NCBI GenBank assembly: GCA_002493515.1
Contig: DKYZ01000004.1
Coordinates: 1 to 7,887 of the forward strand
Source of the DNA: Porphyromonadaceae bacterium UBA7087
GTDB lineage: Bacteria; Bacteroidota; Bacteroidia; Bacteroidales; Muribaculaceae
Direction of reading: 5' to 3'
DNA length: 7,887 bases
Made by a program: the position numbers and the translations under genes. Below are positions 1 to 5,089 of the stretch, piece by piece. Under the pieces are notes generated by a model. That model saw only the letters and a program-made list of their open reading frames with translations, was not told the origin of the DNA and ran no database searches. Within the stretch, counting starts at the first letter, position 1, and each line of letters begins with the position of its first letter.

Positions 1-536
1 CCGGCTACCTTACAATCTCAGGCTTCAATCCCCGTTTCGAGACCTACATGCTGAGGATTCCGAACCGTGAGGTCGAGATGGGCCTGTTCAAGAACCTGCT
101 GCCGGCATACGCCGGCAAGAGCGCGGACGGTGGCTTCATGGAGATAACGGATTTCGTCCTTGACGTGGAGGCCGGCGACGCGGAGGGTTTCCTCACGCGT
201 CTGCAGAGTTTCCTGGCTGACATACCCTACGAGCTGTCGAAGAACAAGCCGGAGGTCTACTTCGAGAACAACCTCTACATAATCTTCAAGCTGATGGGAT
301 ACTATGTCGATGCAGAGTACCGCACCTCCGACGGACGCATCGACCTCCTGCTGAAGACCGATGACTACATCTATGTGATGGAGCTGAAACTCAACGGTAC
401 AGCACAGGACGCCATTGACCAGATCGACGCCAAGGGCTACACACTCCCGTTCCGTACCGATGGCCGCAAACTCTTCAAGATCGGCATCTCCTTCTCCAAG
501 ACCACCCGCAACATCGATGACTGGATAATCGAGTAG
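1..536 (+). CDS. AAA-ATPase-like / PD-(D/E)XK nuclease-fold protein, C-terminal part (5' end cut off)
   Basis: The reading frame is open from the first full codon at base 3 to TAG at 534-536, giving 177 visible residues. An internal ATG at 48 is not the true start, because the upstream residues (GYLTISGF, then F..Y) continue the family pattern. The visible part begins near the end of the AAA-ATPase-like region (IPNREVE at about residues 19-25) and then holds a PD-(D/E)XK nuclease fold. D114 sits in GRIDLLL and E127-x-K129 in VMELKL, the expected D...ExK active site, followed by a helix containing Q140 (AIDQI) and a KGY motif. From family knowledge, this matches the AAA-ATPase-like plus PD-(D/E)XK nuclease superfamily (formerly DUF1703). 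That family is often present in many copies in Bacteroidales and usually exceeds 500 residues, so roughly two thirds is missing. Its biological role is unknown. The active-site residues are intact, so the visible part is not obviously decayed. Confidence 0.9.
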   Translation, partial: GYLTISGFNPRFETYMLRIPNREVEMGLFKNLLPAYAGKSADGGFMEITDFVLDVEAGDAEGFLTRLQSFLADIPYELSKNKPEVYFENNLYIIFKLMGYYVDAEYRTSDGRIDLLLKTDDYIYVMELKLNGTAQDAIDQIDAKGYTLPFRTDGRKLFKIGISFSKTTRNIDDWIIE

Positions 537-585
537 CCCTGGGCGCCGCAAAGGCCACCCCTCAGATTAAAAGTTGCAGAATTCT

Positions 586-744
586 GGAAAAGCGGCAAAT
601 TCGGGCTTTTAAACAGTGGGAAACCGTACATTTCAGCTTAAACAATATGGAAAACCGTACATCCTCGGATAAAAACATACGGAAAAGCGGCAAATTCCGG
701 CTTTCAGATATTGGAAAACCGTACATTCTCCATATGTTCTCTGT
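586..744. repeat. Degenerate direct-repeat array, five units of 31-32 bp
   Basis: Five units start with GGAAAA (GGGAAA in the second) at 586, 618, 649, 681 and 713, so the spacing is 32, 31, 32 and 32 bp. Two unit types alternate as A-B-B-A-B. Type A (586, 681) begins GGAAAAGCGGCAAATTC, and its first 24 bases are identical between the two copies except for one base. Type B (618, 649, 713) begins GGAAAACCGTACAT. A and B share GGAAAA and the following CG. The second half of each unit is less conserved; units 1 and 2 share a GCTT..AAACA.T-like segment. The last unit decays after about 20 bases. In type A units the start and middle can pair weakly (AAAAGC with GCTTTT in unit 1). The array lies between the stop of the nuclease-fold gene and the promoter of the next gene. 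Its function is unknown. Confidence 0.75.
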
Positions 745-808
745 CAAGCCCATGTCGCGCGACGGGGAGCTGCTGATTCTTCCCGTCTATATGGCCGGGA
801 TGATATGA
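647..808 (+). other. Short open frame with a coding-like tail; possible gene remnant or small ORF
   Basis: The frame ending at TGA 806-808 has no stop from 521 onward, about 95 codons, through what otherwise looks intergenic. The first ATG is at 647 (53 residues), with another at 734 (24 residues). The part over the repeat array is unlikely to be coding, since a 32-bp period changes frame at each unit. The last 21 codons (743-805), starting VKPMSRDGELL and ending VYMAGMI, use C/G-rich third positions like the real genes here and read like a genuine protein C-terminus. It could be the 3' stump of a gene interrupted by the repeat array, a small protein, or chance. I do not recognise the peptide. 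Confidence 0.2.
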
Positions 809-853
809 ATATGCCTCCTTTTTTGCTAAAAATCATTAATATAAGCCTTGAAA

Positions 854-887
854 TTGCGTAACCGGCTGATTTTTTTTACTAATTTTG
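854..887 (+). promoter_or_regulatory. Bacteroidetes-type promoter for the lipoprotein gene at 914
   Basis: TAATTTTG at 880-887 matches the Bacteroidetes -7 consensus TAnnTTTG exactly and lies 27 bases before the ATG at 914, giving a short leader. A TTG at 854-856 could serve as the -33 element, but its spacing of about 23 bp is a little long, so that half is weak. A T-run (870-877) directly precedes the -7 box and an A/T-rich stretch lies at 817-845. The promoter falls inside the frame that could otherwise be extended upstream to a TTG at 848, which argues against that earlier start. Confidence 0.6.
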
Positions 888-913
888 CACCACGAATCAT
901 CATAAACGATTTT

Positions 914-2173
914 ATGTACAACCTGAAATTAAAAAATTGTGTCATGGGGCTTGCCGGGCTCGCAATGGCATTTGGCGTCGCTTCATGCGACAGTGACAAC
1001 GACCCTGAGGTAAAGGACATTACCGGCTCCGACATGTGGGGAGAGGTGCTCCGCGGCGACAACATGTCGCTGCAGTTCTATCCCGACCATTTCGCATATT
1101 ACTGGGAATATACCTTCAGCGCGGAGGAGAATCCTGAGACCGGCCTCGTGATAGAGGGCGAGTTCCCCGACTCCAGATTCCTCAGCTACAACGTGTATGA
1201 CGACGATGAGCAGACAAGCTACTGCGAGCGTGGTTTCAGCCTCATGGACGTGCAGATCAAGCCTGAGGACGGTTCTGTCAACCCCTTCACAGGCGCCAGC
1301 GCCGACGGCGACAAGAAATACGTGATCTACGTGCTCCCCATGGACGCACCCGAGGCTATCTCAAAGGGAAAGAAAAACATAATCTGGTTTGACAGCGACG
1401 TCAAGAAAGTATGCACCATCCTGCGCCACTACATCCCGCAGGGCGACATTAAGGGTGGTGTCGGAATGCCCCTCGTAAAGGGCATCGACCTCAAGACGGG
1501 CGAGTTCACAGTCGCTCCCGAGCGCAAGCTCAGCGGTCTGCGCGGCGAGATGGAGATTCCCGGCGGAGCGTTCTCCTCGATGGACAACATGCTCTTCTTC
1601 CGCGCCCCCTTCTCTTACGCATATCCCAACGGACCGGCTGAATACTGCTACAACCGCAACGTCCTGGAGGAGGACAAGGTGATGGTGTTCAACTTCAAGG
1701 CTCCCAGCTTCCCGAAAAACCCGTCGGAATACGGCAGCGTAGACATGCGTTACTGGTCGGTATGCGTCGGCAACCAGGAGACCTACACTCCGCTCGCAAT
1801 CAGCGACTACCAGACCAAGATCGACTCCGACGGCTTCGCCAACTACATCATGGCTGACAAAAACAGCCCCAAATATGCCGAGGTACGCGCCATAGCCGAG
1901 AAGAAGGGTTACAACATCCTCGAATGGGACGGAAAGAAATGGGGTGACGGCGTCATGATCCTCTACCGCAACATGGTGTTCGCCGACGATTACGCCCACT
2001 CCCTCAGGAAGCTCGACCCCGTGGGCCCCGGCGTCAATCCAATGGACAACCCCCAGAAATATATCTGTGTCCTCGCTCTCGGACAATGGGGTGCCACCGA
2101 CAAGAAGGTAAGCGCCGACGAGTTTATCCAGGCCGACGGCCAGATTCAGCTTCGCCAGCAGCCGGCAAACTGA
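914..2173 (+). CDS. Surface-type lipoprotein of an uncharacterised secreted family
   Basis: This gene encodes 419 residues. The ATG at 914 is chosen because it gives a lipoprotein signal peptide: basic start (MYNLKLKN), hydrophobic core, and lipobox VASC with Cys25. It also lies downstream of the -7 box. The residues after Cys25 (DSDND) are acidic, like Bacteroidetes surface-export signals, so a place on the outer face of the outer membrane is likely (inference). The body looks all-beta. Recognisable segments are GEFPDSRFLSYNVYD at about 82-96, NPFTGA at 123-128, RHYIPQGD with GGVGMPLV at about 171-188, RYWSVC at 279-284 and ILYRNM at 349-354. From memory, this order of motifs occurs in uncharacterised secreted proteins of other phyla, including actinobacteria. 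I cannot name the family or a function and could not search for it. The gene is probably transcribed alone, given its own promoter and the hairpin after it. Confidence 0.85.
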   Translation: MYNLKLKNCVMGLAGLAMAFGVASCDSDNDPEVKDITGSDMWGEVLRGDNMSLQFYPDHFAYYWEYTFSAEENPETGLVIEGEFPDSRFLSYNVYDDDEQTSYCERGFSLMDVQIKPEDGSVNPFTGASADGDKKYVIYVLPMDAPEAISKGKKNIIWFDSDVKKVCTILRHYIPQGDIKGGVGMPLVKGIDLKTGEFTVAPERKLSGLRGEMEIPGGAFSSMDNMLFFRAPFSYAYPNGPAEYCYNRNVLEEDKVMVFNFKAPSFPKNPSEYGSVDMRYWSVCVGNQETYTPLAISDYQTKIDSDGFANYIMADKNSPKYAEVRAIAEKKGYNILEWDGKKWGDGVMILYRNMVFADDYAHSLRKLDPVGPGVNPMDNPQKYICVLALGQWGATDKKVSADEFIQADGQIQLRQQPAN

Positions 2174-2224
2174 CAGCAGGGCTTCTGCCGATGACATATA
2201 GAAATTTATAAATCCAGACAAACG

Positions 2225-2274
2225 GCCGGAACAGTCCCTCCGCACGGGCGGACTGTCCCGGCTCTCTTCTTTTA
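2225..2274 (+). terminator. Imperfect hairpin with T-rich tail (terminator or attenuator)
   Basis: GCCGGAACAGTCC (2225-2237) pairs with GGACTGTCCCGGC (2250-2262), 12 of 13 bases, with one A-C mismatch and a 12-base loop. A T-rich run, TCTCTTCTTTTA, follows directly at 2263-2274. The hairpin sits between two same-strand lipoprotein genes. No clear TAnnTTTG box was found between it and the next ATG at 2299, so it may be a leaky terminator that lowers downstream expression rather than a full stop. Confidence 0.6.
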
Positions 2275-2298
2275 TATAGACAAAACAACACTCCATCC

Positions 2299-3372
2299 AT
2301 GTCAAGACTATTTAAAAAATTCTCAGCCATATCGTTAATACTGACTGTGCTCGCGCCGCTCGGCGGCTGCATCAAGGATGAGCTGCCGGGAATGGAGGTG
2401 GATATCCTCGACGTGTCGGCCGACACCGACGGCCTGCTCAACGTGATCTACAATCAATCCGACATCGACGTCTATCTTGCCCCGGAGGTAGACCCCGCAG
2501 GCCTATGCCTGGCTTTCGTTCTGTCGGAGGGCGCGACAATCGCCCCGGATCCCGCCTCGGTATCCGATTACTCCTCTCCCAGAAAATTCTCCGTCACCAG
2601 CGAGGACCGCAACTGGACCAAGGAATACACCGTCAGGGTGAGATACAGCTCGCTCCCCACCGAATATGATTTCGAGAACTGGGAACAGCCGGAGCGCATG
2701 CGCTATCAGATTCCCTATGAGCTCGACGAGACCGGAGACTCGAGACTCAGAATCTGGGCCAGCGGAAACGAGGCCTACAATTTCCTAACCAATAAACATG
2801 ACGACTACACCGTCTTCCCGACGCAGCCCACTGATGAGGCGTATTCCGGCAAAAAGGCGGCCAAGCTCGTGACGAGGCTCACCGGACAGATCGACAAGCC
2901 CATGGCGGCCGGAAACCTTTTCATCGGAAGATTCGACGCCTCCATGCGCGAGCCCAAGGAATCCACAATGTTCGGACTCCCCTTCTCCGGGAAACCGCTC
3001 CGCATCAAGGGTTATTACAAATACCGCTCGGGCGGCCTTACCCTCAAGTCGGGAGTAGAGGACAAATGCCGCATCCAGGCCGTGCTCTACCGCACTGACA
3101 AGGACGTGAAGCATCTCAACGGATTCAACATACGCACAAGTCCGAACATCGCGGGACGCGCCGAACTGCTTGACGGCAGCGACACGCCCGGAGAGGGATA
3201 CGTGGCTTTCGACCTGGAGTTCCGATATGATAAGGAAGTGGACCGCGACGCCCTAGCACGCGGCGGCTACAACCTGGCGGTAATCTTCTCTGCAAGCGCT
3301 GGCGGCGACAGCTATGACGGGGCCGACGGGAGCACGCTTCTCGTAGACGGCGTAAGGATAATCTGCGAATAA
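2299..3372 (+). CDS. Lipoprotein with N-terminal Ig-like domain and PCMD (putative carbohydrate metabolism domain)
   Basis: This gene encodes 357 residues. It starts with a lipoprotein signal peptide (MSRLFKKF, hydrophobic stretch, lipobox LGGC, Cys24). Cys24 is followed by IKDE, a K-acidic pattern like the Bacteroidetes surface-export signal. Residues 30-115 resemble a small beta-sandwich common at the start of Bacteroidales surface lipoproteins (GATIAPDPASVSDY, FSVTSEDRN, KEYTVRV). Residues about 122-355 match PCMD: YDFENWE at 123-129, GNLFIGRF at 205-212, FGLPFSGKPLRIKGYYKY at 225-242, and the closing SASAGGDSYDGADGS region with LLVDGVRI at 331-354. Despite its name, PCMD has no demonstrated enzymatic reaction that I know of; it folds like a carbohydrate-binding jelly roll. 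The protein appears full length. The barrel gene follows after 33 nt and is probably co-transcribed. Confidence 0.9.
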   Translation: MSRLFKKFSAISLILTVLAPLGGCIKDELPGMEVDILDVSADTDGLLNVIYNQSDIDVYLAPEVDPAGLCLAFVLSEGATIAPDPASVSDYSSPRKFSVTSEDRNWTKEYTVRVRYSSLPTEYDFENWEQPERMRYQIPYELDETGDSRLRIWASGNEAYNFLTNKHDDYTVFPTQPTDEAYSGKKAAKLVTRLTGQIDKPMAAGNLFIGRFDASMREPKESTMFGLPFSGKPLRIKGYYKYRSGGLTLKSGVEDKCRIQAVLYRTDKDVKHLNGFNIRTSPNIAGRAELLDGSDTPGEGYVAFDLEFRYDKEVDRDALARGGYNLAVIFSASAGGDSYDGADGSTLLVDGVRIICE

Positions 3373-3405
3373 CACATCTTCACTCACCAGACAAAAACAT
3401 CTGAA

Positions 3406-4164
3406 ATGAATATCGCAAGAAACGCAATACTGGCAGCGGGATGCCTTCTCGCCGCAATGACGGCCAACGGAGCCGAACAGCAGCCGCGCAACAGGAAAAT
3501 CGGATACGAGATAGGTCTCGGGTTCAATATCGGAGCCATGTCGCCGATCGGGCTGCCGGCAGAGATAAGGAAAATCGACAGCTACCAGCCGAAAGCCAAC
3601 CTCTCGATCGACTTCGCAGTGTCATATATGCTTTCGGATAAATGGGGGATAGGTGCCGGACTCTGTTTCGAGACCAAAGGGATGAAGACAGGAGTCGAGG
3701 TGAAAGACTATCACCTCAAGATGAATATCGAGGAGGGCGACGAGCAGGGAACGCGCACCGGCTACTTCACGGGCCGCATCAAGAACGACACCCGGGTGAC
3801 CTATATCACCATCCCCGTCAACGCGGTCTTCAGGCCCGACAACGACTGGAAGGTGGAGGCCGGTCCATATTTCTCGATAGCGATCGACCGCTCGTTTCTC
3901 GGCGACGTAAGCTCGGGCAAGATGCGCGAGACGCCCCTCCATCCGGCCATCGGCATAAGCAAGGCGAGCTACGACTATTCCGACGACATCCGTCATTTCG
4001 ACTTCGGCATCGGCCTGGGCGGCTCTCGCCGCATTTACCGAGGCCTGAGCGTCAGGGCCGACCTCAAATGGGGACTCCTGACCGTCCTCGACCCGTCGAA
4101 ACGCACGATCGACATGGACACCTACAACATCTACCTCAACCTCGGCCTCTCCTACGCCTTCTGA
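3406..4164 (+). CDS. PorT-like outer-membrane beta-barrel protein
   Basis: This gene encodes 252 residues with a signal peptidase I type signal (MNIARNAILAAGCLLAAMTANGA, cleavage likely near residue 23). The rest is built of alternating amphipathic strands rich in Gly and aromatic residues: IGYEIGLGFNIGAM, ANLSIDFAVSYML, WGIGAGLCFETKGM, ITIPVNAVFR, WKVEAGPYFSIAI, FDFGIGLGG and IYLNLGLSYAF. The spacing suggests about eight strands. The chain ends in phenylalanine, the usual C-terminal signal for outer-membrane barrel insertion. This fits the outer-membrane beta-barrel (PorT-like) families common in Bacteroidetes. The substrate or partner is unknown; co-transcription with the PCMD lipoprotein suggests they act together (inference). 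The A-rich leader AAAAACATCTGAA precedes the ATG and there is no Shine-Dalgarno sequence. Confidence 0.88.
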   Translation: MNIARNAILAAGCLLAAMTANGAEQQPRNRKIGYEIGLGFNIGAMSPIGLPAEIRKIDSYQPKANLSIDFAVSYMLSDKWGIGAGLCFETKGMKTGVEVKDYHLKMNIEEGDEQGTRTGYFTGRIKNDTRVTYITIPVNAVFRPDNDWKVEAGPYFSIAIDRSFLGDVSSGKMRETPLHPAIGISKASYDYSDDIRHFDFGIGLGGSRRIYRGLSVRADLKWGLLTVLDPSKRTIDMDTYNIYLNLGLSYAF

Positions 4165-4176
4165 GGCAAAAGCACA

Positions 4177-4225
4177 GCAAGACGCGGGGTCACAACGGCT
4201 TATCCATTGTGACCCCGCGTCTTGC
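4177..4225. terminator. Perfect 19-bp stem-loop between convergent genes, bidirectional terminator
   Basis: GCAAGACGCGGGGTCACAA (4177-4195) and TTGTGACCCCGCGTCTTGC (4207-4225) are perfect inverted repeats around an 11-base loop. The stem begins 13 bases past the stop of the barrel gene and ends 19 bases before the stop of the opposing gene at 4244. It can therefore end transcription from both sides. Neither side has a strong T-run: AATTGTAT follows on +, and a TGTGCTTTT-like run follows on -. Confidence 0.85.
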
Positions 4226-4243
4226 AATTGTATAGACCGTCAA

Positions 4244-5032
4244 TCAGACGCCCGCCTGCTCTGCCGCGATATAAGCGTCGAGCTCCTCGTCGGTCATCTC
4301 CATGGTCTCCATGAAATCCACATCGTTAGAGACAATAGCCTCATCCACACTGTCATTCACCTCCACATTGGCGGGACGGAAATAGCGCTTGGCCATGCTC
4401 CTCTGGGAATCCATCAGCTGCTTCAGAAGAGGGAAAGCCTTGGTGGCCTTTGCTATCTGCACATTCGCGGCCTTGCGCTCCGAGTTGCCCAACAGCGGAA
4501 TGGCATCCTGACCGATCTGCACGGCATGCACCAGGGTCTCTGCCGCCAGAAGAGTGCTCCGGGTAGTGAGGGATATTCCGTAGCTCACCGACTCCATCAC
4601 CTGATTGAAAGCCTCATTCTTGTGACGGACATTTCCGGCGGCATCCACCGGGACAATCTCGGTCTTGCCGGAGGGGGTCACGACCTTCATGGGCTTGTAG
4701 ATAGTCACACTGTCAGCCACGGTCTTCAGCATCGTGAAAAACTCATCGGCCTCGTCATAATACTTGTCGACCTCAAGTCCGCTCTTGGCCGGCTTCTTCC
4801 ATTCCAGCCCCTGAAGCAGCGCGATAATCTCCTCGGCCGTCTTGGGAGTCTTCTCCTTTTTCTTCTTTTTCTTTTTCTCTTTTTTCTTCTTCTCCTTGCC
4901 GTCGTTCGAATCGTCGTCACCAGCCTGGACAGCCTCCATTCCCGATGACACGGCAACTGCGCCGGAACCGGCGACATTAAAGGCCAGCATAGTCGCCATC
5001 ACGACAGCAACAGCCAAAAAAATCTTTCTCAT
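4244..5032 (-). CDS. Secreted protein with lysine-rich segment, unknown function
   Basis: This gene encodes 262 residues. The N-terminus is a signal peptide (MRKIFLAVAVVMATMLAFNV, then small residues), with cleavage probably between residues 21 and 37. A short acidic stretch (GDDDSNDG, about 38-45) is followed by a very basic Lys/Glu run at 46-64 (KEKKKKEKKKKKKKEK). After that comes an alpha-helical region: TAEEIIALLQGLEWKKP at about 65-81, then YYDEADEFFTMLKTVADS, and a helix-rich middle to about residue 218. The C-terminus is acidic (METMEMTDEELDAY). No known domain is recognised. It is the last gene of the - strand set, 57 nt after the PEGA-like gene and just before the bidirectional terminator. 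The A-rich leader (AATAAAAACTAACGAGA) is typical of the phylum. It probably acts in the periplasm or bound to the envelope; the lysine run could contact acidic polymers (inference). Confidence 0.8.
   Translation of the reverse strand: MRKIFLAVAVVMATMLAFNVAGSGAVAVSSGMEAVQAGDDDSNDGKEKKKKEKKKKKKKEKTPKTAEEIIALLQGLEWKKPAKSGLEVDKYYDEADEFFTMLKTVADSVTIYKPMKVVTPSGKTEIVPVDAAGNVRHKNEAFNQVMESVSYGISLTTRSTLLAAETLVHAVQIGQDAIPLLGNSERKAANVQIAKATKAFPLLKQLMDSQRSMAKRYFRPANVEVNDSVDEAIVSNDVDFMETMEMTDEELDAYIAAEQAGV
4849..4897. repeat. 49-bp uninterrupted homopyrimidine/homopurine tract inside a coding region
   Basis: Bases 4849-4897 on + contain only C and T, so the coding strand is all purine. They encode the Lys/Glu run of the secreted protein at 4244-5032 through AAG, AAA and GAG codons. 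The mixture of codons limits pure slippage, but T runs of 5-6 bases occur. Such tracts can vary in length between strains and can adopt unusual DNA structures. Confidence 0.8.
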
Positions 5033-5089
5033 TCTCGTTAGTTTTTATTTGTTTATGAAAAGTATGATAACCGGCACATCCGTATGCCG

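Noticed and set aside
541..565. Terminator directly after the nuclease-fold gene
   Set aside because: Only a weak stem with internal mismatches can be drawn (GGGCGCC region with GGCCACCC) and no T-run follows.
586..744. CRISPR array
   Set aside because: The spacing is regular, but there is no conserved repeat alternating with unique spacers: the 32-bp period is the unit itself, the unit heads come in two types, and no cas gene is present.
437..753. Two short minus-strand ORFs over the repeat array (both starting MYGFP and containing NLPLF)
   Set aside because: The similarity of the two peptides comes from the direct repeats in the DNA. The 32-bp period breaks the frame from unit to unit, and no promoter or coding-like composition was seen.
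848..913. Upstream TTG start for the lipoprotein gene
   Set aside because: It would put the -7 promoter box inside the gene and add 22 residues in front of a good lipoprotein signal peptide that begins at ATG 914.
1361..2305. 314-codon minus-strand ORF opposite the first lipoprotein gene
   Set aside because: It is a shadow of the GC-rich third codon positions of the real gene. It has no recognisable domain and spans the intergenic hairpin.
3622..4235. Long ORFs overlapping the barrel gene on both strands (about 200 codons each)
   Set aside because: The translations are Arg/Pro- or Val/Asp-rich and of low complexity. The barrel frame has a signal peptide, beta-strand pattern and C-terminal Phe, so it is the real one.
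4526..4948. Plus-strand ORF with a leucine/phenylalanine-rich 'membrane' segment
   Set aside because: The hydrophobic run is the complement of the lysine-rich tract in the real minus-strand gene.
5057..5064. Minus-strand TACTTTTC as a -7 promoter box for the lysine-rich protein gene
   Set aside because: It lacks the final G of TAnnTTTG and has no -33 element at proper spacing. The 57-nt gap is better explained by co-transcription with the upstream gene.
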